From Bacillota bacterium (GTDB taxonomy: Bacteria; Bacillota; Clostridia; Acetivibrionales; DSM-1351), in contig JAEVZU010000022.1 of NCBI GenBank assembly GCA_023392075.1, forward strand, positions 1-64,000: a DNA stretch of 64,000 bases. Reading direction: 5' to 3'. This document shows positions 6,782-15,711 of the stretch, piece by piece. The position numbers were made by a program, and so were the translations under genes. The notes below the pieces were generated by a model. It saw nothing but the letters and a program-made list of their open reading frames with translations, was not told the origin of the DNA and ran no database searches. The stretch's first letter is position 1. Every line of letters begins with the position of its first letter.

Positions 6782-8284
6782 TTATGATTTAACATATTTC
6801 TTTAATTCAAGTACTTCCATTAGTCCTGGATGTAATCTAAATTTACCAGCTGCTTCGTCAAATTGTGCACGTGGGTCCTTATACTTATAAATATATTCAG
6901 ATCCTCCATATCCTCTACCACCAGCCCTATAATATCCAATTACAGAGAATTCGAACAGTTGTTTTAATATTTCAATACCATTATTAATTTCAGGAAATGA
7001 TACCTCTTTTGCTTTGTAAGCTTCTAAAAATTCATCTCTGCTAAACTGCAAAACTCCAATACTCTTAAATATTTCTAAATAGCTTTTATAATTTTCTAAA
7101 TGTTTATGTATTTCGTCATCTAATTCCCTGAGAAAATAGTCACTATATTCAACTTTTGAACTATTAACATCAATATTATCTATCTTTTCTACCACCTCAT
7201 TTTGTGCTCTCGTTTTATATTGTGTTAACACTTCATTGGTGAATTTTATTATATCCCTTGGCCTCAGATATGTACGATCAATAATATGCTGGTATTTTGT
7301 TTGATGCCCTGTCATTTCTTTTGTTTCATCAAACACATTCTCCCAAGAGATATATTCATCACTATTATTTCTAAGAACTTTATTAAAGCGTTTCTCCATA
7401 AGTGATTTTAATGTCTTATTTGTCCTAGGTGTATCCCATTCAATCATAGACAAAAAATTTTCAGTAATCTTATTTTTATCCTCAAAATGAAGTTCATCAT
7501 ATATATCATTACGTAAGAAAACGCAAATAAAAAGTTTTTTAGAAAGTTCTTTTGCTCTGATGTTTATATCTCTACATGCCAATAATAAACCTATTAATCG
7601 ATTAGCGTAATCTGGATTTTCCGGATCAAAACCAAGATCAAGTTGATCAAAACATATATAATACCGATTTTCCGGACTTAGCGAATTAATAACTAGGTTC
7701 ATTAGGTTTAAATTAACTTCTTGAACAATGGTTGGTAATTCCGATATAGGAATATTTTCAGGAGATATACCTACTTTTAGAAGAGATTTTAGGTCTATTT
7801 CAAATGTTGGTTTCAGCTTTAAAGTTTTTGTAGGAGTAAATATTTGAGTTACATCCGGATCTCTTGTTCCGTAGGTATCAATTACAAACTTCTCTATTTT
7901 TAACAAGCTTTCCATAGATGGCATATCGTATGGTAAAGACATATCTTGATTAAGAATTATCTTTGAAATTGTCAACAAAATTAAATACTTCCAACTATGA
8001 GTATACTTATCGAAATCAGGAATACCAATTCTTGCTTGCTTATCATGATAATGCCAAGGATAATCTGAAAAGGTATGGCCAAAACAAAAATACTTCGGTT
8101 CTTTAGTAGTAATTAGTTTTTTAAAGATGGCAGTTTTTCCGCTTCCCTTTCTTCCAACAATAAGATATTTTTTACAGTTTACTGCATTTATATATGCTTC
8201 ATGATCTTCAAAACAATCAAAAAGTAATTCATCATTATCAGCGTCAATTGCTCCAAAATTTTCAATAGAATGGATTGCTCTCAT
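6782..8284 (-). CDS. P-loop ATPase of the Sll1717 type (prophage cargo)
   Basis: 500 residues. Walker A GRKGSGKTAIFKK near residue 44 and a Walker B-like strand YYICFDQLDLG near 208 mark a P-loop NTPase; the FGAxDADxDELLxxCFxDHEAY start is typical of the Sll1717 ATPase group as I remember it. The middle carries FLRNDIYDEL and YLRPRDIIKFTNEVL, which resemble the sensor/arginine part of these proteins. The family turns up in defence islands and phages; its biochemical role is not settled. Monocistronic, AT-rich, between two terminators, opposite to the SOS gene. A superinfection-defence role is inference. Confidence 0.7.
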   Translation of the reverse strand: MRAIHSIENFGAIDADNDELLFDCFEDHEAYINAVNCKKYLIVGRKGSGKTAIFKKLITTKEPKYFCFGHTFSDYPWHYHDKQARIGIPDFDKYTHSWKYLILLTISKIILNQDMSLPYDMPSMESLLKIEKFVIDTYGTRDPDVTQIFTPTKTLKLKPTFEIDLKSLLKVGISPENIPISELPTIVQEVNLNLMNLVINSLSPENRYYICFDQLDLGFDPENPDYANRLIGLLLACRDINIRAKELSKKLFICVFLRNDIYDELHFEDKNKITENFLSMIEWDTPRTNKTLKSLMEKRFNKVLRNNSDEYISWENVFDETKEMTGHQTKYQHIIDRTYLRPRDIIKFTNEVLTQYKTRAQNEVVEKIDNIDVNSSKVEYSDYFLRELDDEIHKHLENYKSYLEIFKSIGVLQFSRDEFLEAYKAKEVSFPEINNGIEILKQLFEFSVIGYYRAGGRGYGGSEYIYKYKDPRAQFDEAAGKFRLHPGLMEVLELKKYVKS

Positions 8285-8370
8285 AATTAACTCCTTAAAA
8301 TAATAGTTATATTATACCAATTCTACATAAAATATTATTATCCTTTATAATTATATACGATATTTAAAAA

Positions 8371-8403
8371 TTTTAAGAGGGCCCCCAGGGATTACTGAGG
8401 GCC
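8371..8403 (-). terminator. Terminator after the lysis genes
   Basis: 9-bp stem GGCCCTCAG / CTGGGGGCC on the minus strand, followed by a T-rich stretch. It ends the late transcript after the holin gene and keeps it apart from the ATPase gene. Confidence 0.7.
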
Positions 8404-8409
8404 ATATTA

Positions 8410-8877
8410 TTATTTACCTTCTGTTAATTTTTCTCCTGCAGCATCAACGGTACCCTTAAACAGTGCAATAGCCTTCTTCAAAAATCCAGGTACAGGCGCC
8501 CCCATTTTGCCGGCATTTTCAATTATGCTGCCGAGCTCGGTAAGTATGTACCATACTATTACTATTGGGCTTAAAATTACAGTGTAGGTAAACGGTAAAG
8601 ACACGCTTGGTATATTGTTAACTACATTACCAATTACTGAATCAAGTATTACTGTAACTAAAACTGCTATGACGCTGCCGGTTTTATGCCATATACCTTC
8701 CCGAGCTACTTTACTTTCCCACTTACCGTTTTTCCATGCTGCCAAGGATCCTGTTCCCCAGTCCACAGTCATACAAGCTATAAAAGCTACGACCAACCAT
8801 CCGAACCATCCCAGTGCCGCAGATACACCGGCCGCTATTGCCGTTACTGTTACCTTAAATGCATTAATATTCTCCAT
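8410..8877 (-). CDS. Phage holin (toxin secretion/phage lysis family)
   Basis: 155 residues from the ATG at 8877, with GGAGGGAAATAAG upstream, part of which is the 3' end of the amidase gene. Several hydrophobic segments (GVSAALGWFGWLVVAFIACM, VIAVLVTVILDSVIG, VILSPIVIVWYILTELGSII) and the ENAGKMGAPVPGFLKKAI tail are typical of the Bacteriophage_holin_4 family. It forms holes in the cytoplasmic membrane at the end of the lytic cycle so that the amidase reaches peptidoglycan. The start nearly overlaps the amidase stop, so the two are translated together. Confidence 0.92.
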   Translation of the reverse strand: MENINAFKVTVTAIAAGVSAALGWFGWLVVAFIACMTVDWGTGSLAAWKNGKWESKVAREGIWHKTGSVIAVLVTVILDSVIGNVVNNIPSVSLPFTYTVILSPIVIVWYILTELGSIIENAGKMGAPVPGFLKKAIALFKGTVDAAGEKLTEGK

Positions 8878-8878
8878 C

Positions 8879-9565
8879 TTATTTCCCTCCATAACTTTTT
8901 GCTATTTTTATAATCAAGGCTTTAAAAGCAGGATCGATGTCTTTCCTTTTCAGCCAGTATTGATATACCGTGTTCGCCTTCTCAGCAACAATCTCAAGAG
9001 CCTGTTCAAAGGTCATGGGACTTTCCATTGCCGCTTTAACCAGCGGTATGAAATTTTTATCTGCAGCTGTCCTGGTATTTCCTCCAAACCATTTCAGTCC
9101 CGGACACGACTTGTTTTGTACCCAGCAGTGATATATGAGTGTTGAAGTGGAAGGAAAGATATTGAACTTTTTACACAGAAGAGCATTAAGCAATATAACA
9201 CTTTGCTTTTGTTCTTCTGTCATAACGTCTGAATCAAAGTTCCCGACGTTCTCAATAGTTATTGAGTCCTTGTTACCTGGACTCAGAAAGCCTCCACCGT
9301 CTTTTGTAAGCGCCCGTCCTGCACATATGGTTCCATCCGGGAAGGTACTGAAGTGCTGGGCTATTTCACTCATTTTCAGTGTTCCGACATGATAGTTTTC
9401 CATGCTCCTCATAAGCTGAAAATGGTTGTTTTTCACGTCCTTATATGCCGGACTTGCCGTATGGTGCTGCTGGATACTTTTAAAAGTCTTAGCCCCTTTC
9501 AGCCCTTCAATATAGCCCCTCAGTTCCTCACGGTTCATTAAAACGAACTTACCGTCTTGTTTCAT
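8879..9565 (-). CDS. Endolysin, N-acetylmuramoyl-L-alanine amidase (amidase_2/PGRP type)
   Basis: 228 residues. SIQQHHTASPAYKDV contains the first zinc histidine; AQHFSTFPDGTICAGRAL and DSITIENVGNFD follow the amidase_2 core; LIYHCWVQNKSCPG supplies the second zinc His and the Cys-Pro-Gly near the third ligand. It cuts the bond between muramic acid and the stem peptide. The C-terminal 50 residues (ALEIVAEKANTVYQYW) are a short helical tail and not a recognised wall-binding repeat. Gene order amidase-holin, just before the late terminator, is usual in clostridial phages. Confidence 0.9.
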   Translation of the reverse strand: MKQDGKFVLMNREELRGYIEGLKGAKTFKSIQQHHTASPAYKDVKNNHFQLMRSMENYHVGTLKMSEIAQHFSTFPDGTICAGRALTKDGGGFLSPGNKDSITIENVGNFDSDVMTEEQKQSVILLNALLCKKFNIFPSTSTLIYHCWVQNKSCPGLKWFGGNTRTAADKNFIPLVKAAMESPMTFEQALEIVAEKANTVYQYWLKRKDIDPAFKALIIKIAKSYGGK

Positions 9566-9596
9566 TTGTCCCTCACCCTTTCATGATTTTTGTAAT

Positions 9597-9625
9597 AAAA
9601 AAAGACTACCCATTTCTGAGTAATC
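9597..9625 (-). terminator. Terminator downstream of the 147-aa secreted protein gene
   Basis: Minus strand GATTACTC-(6 nt)-GGGTAGTC, 8 bp with two G-U pairs, followed by seven T. Confidence 0.75.
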
Positions 9626-9672
9626 CTTTTATTTGTGATATTTAATTATTTTAGAAGTAAAATTCGTTACTT

Positions 9673-10116
9673 CTAGTACCATATTATTGTAGAATCAGGG
9701 TCTTCCCAATTACCTTTGTCCAATCCAATTGAAATAAGAATGGAATCAATTTCTATTTTGCTATCAATATCCAGCTCCTTTAACTTCGGATATGAGTCTG
9801 CTAAAAACACTAAATTTCTGTATCTTTCATTCATAGATTCAAATAGTATTTCTTTACCTTCAGGAACATCACTTTTAATAATTTCTATAAGTTTACTCAT
9901 GCGCTCTATCTTCATACTATTTTTGTCATTGCACATTGCCTCTAAAGATTTAATAGTACTGCTTAGATCAATATCTTCTACAACCTCGAAATAGGTTCTA
10001 TAAAATTCCTTGGATAATGAATTATACTGTGATAATGAATTCTCGCTTGAATTACCAATAGTATTAATAGATAACATAAACGAAATAAAAATCATTAAAA
10101 TAGATTTAAAACTCAT
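9673..10116 (-). CDS. Secreted protein of unknown function, 147 aa
   Basis: ATG 10116 chosen because GGGGACA lies upstream; the longer frame adds 19 residues without a ribosome binding site. The N-terminus MSFKSILMIFISFMLSINT is a signal peptide. The mature part is helical and charged, with no motif I recognise. It sits alone between the tail cluster and the lysis genes, AT-rich and with its own terminator, so it is a cargo gene probably expressed in the lysogen. Confidence 0.5.
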   Translation of the reverse strand: MSFKSILMIFISFMLSINTIGNSSENSLSQYNSLSKEFYRTYFEVVEDIDLSSTIKSLEAMCNDKNSMKIERMSKLIEIIKSDVPEGKEILFESMNERYRNLVFLADSYPKLKELDIDSKIEIDSILISIGLDKGNWEDPDSTIIWY

Positions 10117-10255
10117 ATCAATCTGTCCCCTAATCTTAATATCAATAATTTTTATTTTACCATAATACTCCATTAATTAAAAGCAAGGCCGTGAAATCAT
10201 ATACATTTGAAAAGAGCATCTGGAGTCAACCAAATGCCCTATAATCAGACTTCCT

Positions 10256-11263
10256 TTATTCAGTATATTCCTTTACTTCAAAGTTTGATATTTTATCATA
10301 GGCTATGTAGTCTTTTCTGCTCAAAAAAGGCTTGATATTATTCTTCTTTGGTATCATGTAATAGGCTTTATCAGCACCGTTTGATCTGCCATCATACCAG
10401 GATAAGAAACTCTGAAGTTCAGATGCTGTTAAATCATATTCTTTGATTTCACCGGTTACCATTGTGATTTCAAGTATTGCATTGTTTCCCGATGGTTCCG
10501 GATCCGTAGGAGCAGCAGGTGTCGCTGAAGCTTCGTTGGAAGGATCACTTTCTACGTTATTAACTATAGCGGTGACAACATAATAGTATGTAATTCCATT
10601 TGTTACATTGTTGTCTGTATATGTAATCGCTGAGGTTGTTGTTATCGTTTCATATGGTCCGCCAGGAGTTTCAGAACGCTTAACAACGTAACTCGTTGCT
10701 CTTTCAACAGCATCCCAGGATAGGTCAATTTTTGAAATGCTTGGTGCTGCTGTAAGGTTTGTTGGAGAATAATAATCAATTAAGTATCCTGTTGAATCAA
10801 TATCAATAGCATCAAAATAAAAATAATCAGTAGAAGTGATAGTAATATTGTGTACTTCTGGAGCCATATTGTTTTTTTCATATAACATTATTTTTTGTTC
10901 CAAGCTGCCACTTTTTGCTGAAAATCCTTCTACAATTCCGTCTATATTTATATTAATGCTTGAAGATCCATCACCGTGTTTAGCACCAATAAGTCTAATT
11001 TTAGTACCATAAAATTTAAAAGTTAAATTAGATGAAATTCCCCCATATTGTAATGTACCATTATAACCACCTGCCTTCACATTACTGTTCTTGTAATTTA
11101 CCAACACAAAATATGGGTTACTATCATCAATCCTCTGCCAGCTAGCATCTTCTGCCATCGGTAACTGTTCTCCAACAGTTGCGGCAAAACTCATAGTACA
11201 AAATGCAGCTATAACAGTAATAAATACTAACATAAAACATAATAGCTTACTAAATCTTTTCAT
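10256..11263 (-). CDS. Secreted protein with a fibronectin type III domain
   Basis: 335 residues from ATG 11263, which has TTGGAGG upstream. Signal peptide KRFSKLLCFMLVFITVIAAF ending near SFA. Residues about 30-150 form a beta-sandwich-like domain (NLTFKFYGTKIRLIG...HNITITSTDYFYFDAIDI), then one FN3 domain at about 165-250 (APSISKIDLSWDAVERATSY...YYYVVTAI), a Pro/Glu linker and a C-terminal module ending ISNFEVKEYTE. Such modules bind sugars or surfaces in clostridial extracellular proteins. It may alter the lysogen's surface or act as an adhesin. It lies between tail and lysis genes but is not a recognised virion part. Confidence 0.7.
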   Translation of the reverse strand: MKRFSKLLCFMLVFITVIAAFCTMSFAATVGEQLPMAEDASWQRIDDSNPYFVLVNYKNSNVKAGGYNGTLQYGGISSNLTFKFYGTKIRLIGAKHGDGSSSININIDGIVEGFSAKSGSLEQKIMLYEKNNMAPEVHNITITSTDYFYFDAIDIDSTGYLIDYYSPTNLTAAPSISKIDLSWDAVERATSYVVKRSETPGGPYETITTTSAITYTDNNVTNGITYYYVVTAIVNNVESDPSNEASATPAAPTDPEPSGNNAILEITMVTGEIKEYDLTASELQSFLSWYDGRSNGADKAYYMIPKKNNIKPFLSRKDYIAYDKISNFEVKEYTE

Positions 11264-11395
11264 CAAATCAACCTCCAAATAATATTTTGCTAAATTATAC
11301 CTCAATATCCATATAAGTATAAGACTGATATTTTATGTAGACTACTAGTATAATTAGAAGGTTATACAATAAAAGAGAACCTTTTACAGCCCTCT

Positions 11396-11545
11396 TTATT
11401 TTTGCCCTAACGGCTTACCATAGCCGTCAAGTCCTAAAATTTGCAACTTTGCCAATACTGCAGGTCGCAATTGCTCAGGAACCTTTTCGATGGTATAACC
11501 CGATATGTCAGTGTGAACTATTAATGTTACATATACGTCTACCAT
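11396..11545 (-). CDS. Small tail-region protein, CD1375-like
   Basis: 49 residues from ATG 11545 with AAGGAGG upstream (MVDVYVTLIVHTDISGYTIE). The pattern Y-x-x-L-I-x(n)-VPExLRxxVxxxL-x-x-GxDxxGxP matches the small CD1375-type proteins that follow tail-fibre genes in clostridial phages. Role unknown. Confidence 0.6.
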   Translation of the reverse strand: MVDVYVTLIVHTDISGYTIEKVPEQLRPAVLAKLQILGLDGYGKPLGQK

Positions 11546-11623
11546 AAATTCCGTACCTCCTTTCAAGATAAATAAAACTACCCTAAAAGCAAATTTCAAC
11601 TTCTGAATCACTCCGGATCCTCC

Positions 11624-11746
11624 CTACTCATAGTCAGTAACACCGGCTTCCATTAACATGCTCCTTACTTTTTCTTTTAAATCTTTTGGCACTGATTCTA
11701 ACTTTAATTCCTTATATTTCACCAACGTAAAATAAACCTCGAGCAT
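11624..11746 (-). CDS. Small tail-region protein, 40 aa, CD1375-like
   Basis: ATG 11746 sits one base past the stop of the preceding gene, with GGGGG upstream. It encodes MLEVYFTLVKYKELKLESVP... ending GVTDYE. It resembles the next gene in the pattern YxTLV-x(n)-VPxxLxxxV and probably arose from the same family. Role unknown. Confidence 0.6.
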   Translation of the reverse strand: MLEVYFTLVKYKELKLESVPKDLKEKVRSMLMEAGVTDYE

Positions 11747-11747
11747 A

Positions 11748-12098
11748 TTAACCCCCTGCTTTAATCTGAATAGCAATCATTTTCTCGTATACCTCTGCCA
11801 AACCTTTCATTATAACTATTGTATTATTAAGAGCAGTTTGATCTACAGTGCTCACTTTAGATGCCAGTTGTAAAACCTTTACATTTAACTCTTCCCATTT
11901 TACTGGATCATATGGGAGAATTACATCATTGAACACTGGTACATGCGGATTTTTACTTGTGTCAATTCTAACCAAAGATTTATTCTGTGGAATATCTACC
12001 CACATAAAAGGTAAACCTATGGGTTCTCTACCCGAACTATCCATTATCTGACTTATTATAAAACCTGTATTGTCGTAAATTGCTAATGTTTGAGTCAT
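11748..12098 (-). CDS. Tail fibre-associated protein, 116 aa
   Basis: Directly follows the fibre gene (18-bp gap). Begins MTQTLAIYDNTGFIISQ and contains GLPFMWVDIPQNKSLVRID, a pattern common in small proteins behind Gram-positive phage tail-fibre genes. The C-terminal half is helical, possibly coiled coil. It may be a fibre chaperone or a minor fibre part; the exact role is unknown. Confidence 0.6.
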   Translation of the reverse strand: MTQTLAIYDNTGFIISQIMDSSGREPIGLPFMWVDIPQNKSLVRIDTSKNPHVPVFNDVILPYDPVKWEELNVKVLQLASKVSTVDQTALNNTIVIMKGLAEVYEKMIAIQIKAGG

Positions 12099-12116
12099 TT
12101 TTATTCCTCCTTTATT

Positions 12117-13721
12117 TTATTCATAAGCTACCCAAGTAAATGTGCCCCCAGAAACTTCAGTAGGTAAAGTAAATCCAGTATCTGTAACGCTTATGCTACC
12201 AGCATCTCCTCTATAATGAGTTATAACACTATTCAATACATTAGGCGTTGCAGCGTATGTTTTAACTGATTTAGGATAATCTAAACCTATTTCATCGTAG
12301 GTAACTAAATAAGAGACAGAATTACTTACTAATTTAGCCATAATAAACGAAGGTTTGAATGTTAGTCCAGAAACAGAAATACCATTTTTATTACCAACAG
12401 CTCCCCCGTTTGCATAATAACACCCAAAAGCAGCTACTTCACTGTTCAGTGCTGTACCACTTGCCCATCTTTTACCACTAAACGAACCTGCTAAACCAAA
12501 TATACTTTTACCACTTGCTATGTTTGCAGCTACAAAATTTGGATCATCTTTATATATCCATGATGTGGGACCTGCCTGATCATAATAACCTGTTTGAGGT
12601 TTAAGATATAATCTTCCTGGTGTAGTAGATATATTAGATGCAGCTGTATCTGCACTATTTCTATCAGGCATGCTTCCAACAATATCCCCAGCATCCACAC
12701 TTGCAGTCTTTCCGGCAAGCAAATCGACAGGTGTAGCGTTGCCGGATGAATCACTACCCTGTAATATAAAATTTCCCGATGTAGAGTTGTATTTGAGAGA
12801 ATAGGTACCGTTCAGCCTGAGTTTGCCGGAAGTAAGAGCATTACCCTTACCATCGACAATAGCCTTAGCACCAAGTCCATTTACATTAATCGTACTATTC
12901 CCTGTATTGGCTACATTGATTTTCACAACTATACCCATTCCATCTGTATAGGCTGCTGGAGCAGGGTTCAGAGCTGCGGCGTATGTATTGGCACTTCCTG
13001 TTGTCACAGCATACCCTGGCTGTCTTACGTAGTCCGACAAATGAGTATTTAGTGCCGTTTGTGTTGCTGCATTATCGGCTTTTGTTCCCTGGGCAGCTGT
13101 GGCATAGGCCGTGCTGTCGGTATACGCTGCGCTCCCCAAGTTAAGCATTGTCTTTATTTCTGCAATTGTTTTAATAGCCCACTGGCCGGCAGCCGATGAA
13201 ACCAAAAACTGACCTGCAGCGGTGGCAAGGCTTTTCTTCAGGTATGTTGCTTCAGCGTCCTGGACTGTAACATAGACATTGCTTGAGTCGATTGTCGCCG
13301 TCACATTTGCCGCATTGCTTATGATCGTCAGGACACTTGTTACCCTCTCGAGTATCTGGGAACCTTCGGCAGGGATATAATCAGCCAGGGCTCCGGCATT
13401 ACCATAGCAATACATAATATCTGCCGAAGGGTTGTCCGGATCGGTTGCGAATACCGCCAACTCCCTCCAGTAGAAACCTGTGGACAAGCCTTGATTTGTA
13501 AATGTTGCCGACACCTTGGCCTTGCCCCCGGTCAAAACCTTAAGTGAATTTATGTCAAGATCCGCTTTCTGGTTGATAACATCAGTCATTTCATCGATGG
13601 CCTGGCCGCTCATGCTGCCGTCACCCATTTTTATGCGGCTGAAATTTATTGCCATTCCTGTCTGGGCCCTGGCAAGCAATGCCCTGCCCTTTGAGGTTAT
13701 TTGTATAGAGCTAAAACTCAT
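12117..13721 (-). CDS. Tail fibre protein (P2 gpH-like N-terminus)
   Basis: 534 residues from ATG 13721, with AGGTGGTG upstream in the end of the gpI gene. The N-terminus SFSSIQITSKGRALLARAQ followed by FSRIKMGDGSMSG and LSTGFYWRELAVFA is the baseplate-attachment domain of P2-type fibres. The middle has short repeats with TKADNAATQTALNTHLSDYV and a NSTINVNGLGAKAIVDGKG motif seen in clostridial fibres; the C-terminal 130 residues probably bind the host surface. The gene ends before two small accessory genes. Confidence 0.88.
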   Translation of the reverse strand: MSFSSIQITSKGRALLARAQTGMAINFSRIKMGDGSMSGQAIDEMTDVINQKADLDINSLKVLTGGKAKVSATFTNQGLSTGFYWRELAVFATDPDNPSADIMYCYGNAGALADYIPAEGSQILERVTSVLTIISNAANVTATIDSSNVYVTVQDAEATYLKKSLATAAGQFLVSSAAGQWAIKTIAEIKTMLNLGSAAYTDSTAYATAAQGTKADNAATQTALNTHLSDYVRQPGYAVTTGSANTYAAALNPAPAAYTDGMGIVVKINVANTGNSTINVNGLGAKAIVDGKGNALTSGKLRLNGTYSLKYNSTSGNFILQGSDSSGNATPVDLLAGKTASVDAGDIVGSMPDRNSADTAASNISTTPGRLYLKPQTGYYDQAGPTSWIYKDDPNFVAANIASGKSIFGLAGSFSGKRWASGTALNSEVAAFGCYYANGGAVGNKNGISVSGLTFKPSFIMAKLVSNSVSYLVTYDEIGLDYPKSVKTYAATPNVLNSVITHYRGDAGSISVTDTGFTLPTEVSGGTFTWVAYE

Positions 13722-13723
13722 TA

Positions 13724-14284
13724 TCACACCACCTGTTCTGTTATATAAAAATCTCCTATCTGTACCGCACATGCATAGGAGGCTGTAAGCTGGGCCGACA
13801 GATCCACTATTACATTATCCATCACGGTACTGCGCCTCTTTACCTTTTCTACCGCCTTGAAGAATAATTCAGCCTGGTCTCCGGTTACACTGGGATTGCT
13901 GGTCACCACCCTGAAATGATAAGGATGACCTTCATACTGGAACCATTCCTCCACATAGCCGTCGCCGAAATAGTCCTGAACCACCTGTTCTATGGCGTAG
14001 GGTGTTCCCATGTATATATGGACCTTGTCACTGTTTTTAATAAGTTCCCTTTTGACTCCAATATCGGCTGCGGCATCGTACCATTCCACATGCAGCTCAT
14101 ATGCCAGTTCGTCCAGGATACTCTCCGGAAGTTCATTAATCCTTGCCAGAATAAGACTGTTTTTGATCATGCCGGCGGCAAGTTTGAGCTGCGGAGTCAG
14201 TGCGGCACAGAAGCCCTGTGTTGTGGTATCCTCCTGCATGTATTTTGTTTGAAGCTTCAGAAGGTCAATGTTCTCCAGGTTCAT
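13724..14284 (-). CDS. Baseplate/tail protein I (P2 gpI-like)
   Basis: 186 residues. INELPESILDELAYELHVEWYD is the hallmark of the P2 gpI family, followed by a GTPYAIEQVVQDYFGDGYVEEW stretch also typical of the family. Located between the gpJ and fibre genes as in P2. Forms part of the baseplate wedge that holds the fibre. Confidence 0.9.
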   Translation of the reverse strand: MNLENIDLLKLQTKYMQEDTTTQGFCAALTPQLKLAAGMIKNSLILARINELPESILDELAYELHVEWYDAAADIGVKRELIKNSDKVHIYMGTPYAIEQVVQDYFGDGYVEEWFQYEGHPYHFRVVTSNPSVTGDQAELFFKAVEKVKRRSTVMDNVIVDLSAQLTASYACAVQIGDFYITEQVV

Positions 14285-15412
14285 TTATATCAGTCCTCCA
14301 TAGTTAATTGTGATTTCTCCCGGTACCGCAACCTGGTCAGTATCAAGCTCGGTGTACACAGGGGTTGATATGTCCACCCGGAAGGCTCCGGCATTCAGTA
14401 TCAGCTGTTTCAAACTGTCAGGGTTTATGGCCCTTCCCAACTTCCCGCTCTGCCATGTCTTGTACCGGTCAACAGCACCGCCGGAATTTTCAATGGCTGC
14501 CCTGATAGCATTTACCTCTGCTGCCCTGTCCCGGCTTATATAGTATGACAGTTCAATGTCGTAGGTTACTGTCCCGGGAGCCTCAGCAATTACCTGGTCG
14601 GTTAATGGCCGAACCTTCTTGCTGCTGCATTTTTCAAGCACCCTGTCAAGGATCTCCTGGGAAGGGATCTGCCCACCAGTCATTAAAACTGTTATCTTGA
14701 CCTGGCCTGGCGCAGGCGATATTACAGATATATCCGATATGTTCTGATCCGCCGTTTTGGCCCAATAGATGTATGCATCCTCAGGACCTGCCGTTGACAT
14801 TTTGGCAGGTGACTGCCGGATCCTTTCCCTGTACCCTGACCACACATTCACCCCGTCGTCATCGGTCTCGGTATCGGAACCCCCTGCGCTTGTGGTTATA
14901 TTTGCAACACCAGTAACATATGGTACAGGGTCAACCAGTTTGTTGATCTGTCCGGGAGCAAATCCGTTGTAAAGCGATCCGGCTTCCAGGCTCACAGCGG
15001 TCGTATCGCCGTAAAGACTCCCCGCCGGTATTATCAGTACATCCTCCGTGGCAAAATATATCTTCCCGTCGGGAGTGACCCTGGTGCCTGAAGGAACAAC
15101 CGTATTGGTGACCTGGGCTGCCGACAGTGAGAACCTCAGCACCGTGCCTGCATTCTGAGCCTGGAGCCTTGGTGTATCCGTTCTTTCTCCCAGTGCATCC
15201 AGCAGTTCCCCCGTCGCATACCTCAGCAGGTTGTATCTGCCGGTATTGTTAATGGAACTGTATATTGCAATCAGGACAGGTACCATGTTGGACAGGAACT
15301 GCCTTCTTTCATCCCCAGGATAGAATACTTCCCCTGTCAGTTGTTCGAACAGGTTTATCAGGCTGTCATTTATTGCCTTGCTGTCGGTTTCGACAAAATT
15401 AATATCACTCAT
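14285..15412 (-). CDS. Baseplate J-like protein (P2 gpJ)
   Basis: 375 residues. Contains DERRQFLSNMVPVLIAIYSSI-like N-terminus, LLRYATGELLDALGERTDTPRL, a V-x-x-GTRVTPDG strand and SGYRERIRQSPAKMSTAGPEDAY, all typical of baseplate J proteins, and a C-terminal IAEAPGTVTYDIELSYYI segment. Builds the wedge of the contractile-tail baseplate. It overlaps the gpW gene by 4 bp and abuts gpI. Confidence 0.95.
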   Translation of the reverse strand: MSDINFVETDSKAINDSLINLFEQLTGEVFYPGDERRQFLSNMVPVLIAIYSSINNTGRYNLLRYATGELLDALGERTDTPRLQAQNAGTVLRFSLSAAQVTNTVVPSGTRVTPDGKIYFATEDVLIIPAGSLYGDTTAVSLEAGSLYNGFAPGQINKLVDPVPYVTGVANITTSAGGSDTETDDDGVNVWSGYRERIRQSPAKMSTAGPEDAYIYWAKTADQNISDISVISPAPGQVKITVLMTGGQIPSQEILDRVLEKCSSKKVRPLTDQVIAEAPGTVTYDIELSYYISRDRAAEVNAIRAAIENSGGAVDRYKTWQSGKLGRAINPDSLKQLILNAGAFRVDISTPVYTELDTDQVAVPGEITINYGGLI

Positions 15413-15711
15413 ATATCAACCACCACCTTGAGCTGTATGTTACCGTCCTGGTCTGTGCCGGCATGTAGCACTTCCAGCAGGGTTGCACGGGGCTCACGCT
15501 GGAGGATCAGGTCAGTTATCTCGGCCGTAGCCAGGGCGATTGCCTCCCCGGCCGGCTTGTCTATGAAATCACCCGACAGGCCCAGCGTCCTGTCATATGC
15601 CACTTCATATTTCCTTGTTTGCAGGAGATTCACGATATTCTGAACAATCCGGTCTTTCCCTTTTGTACCCCATGCCAGGGACATTGTTGATGTATCAATA
15701 TTTACTACCAT
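15409..15711 (-). CDS. Baseplate W-like protein (gpW/gp25 family)
   Basis: 100 residues. QNIVNLLQTRKYEVAYDRTLG and EITDLILQREPRATLLEVLH are the conserved blocks of the gp25-like lysozyme-fold baseplate proteins. These have lost enzyme activity and start sheath assembly. Overlaps both neighbours. Confidence 0.9.
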   Translation of the reverse strand: MVVNIDTSTMSLAWGTKGKDRIVQNIVNLLQTRKYEVAYDRTLGLSGDFIDKPAGEAIALATAEITDLILQREPRATLLEVLHAGTDQDGNIQLKVVVDI

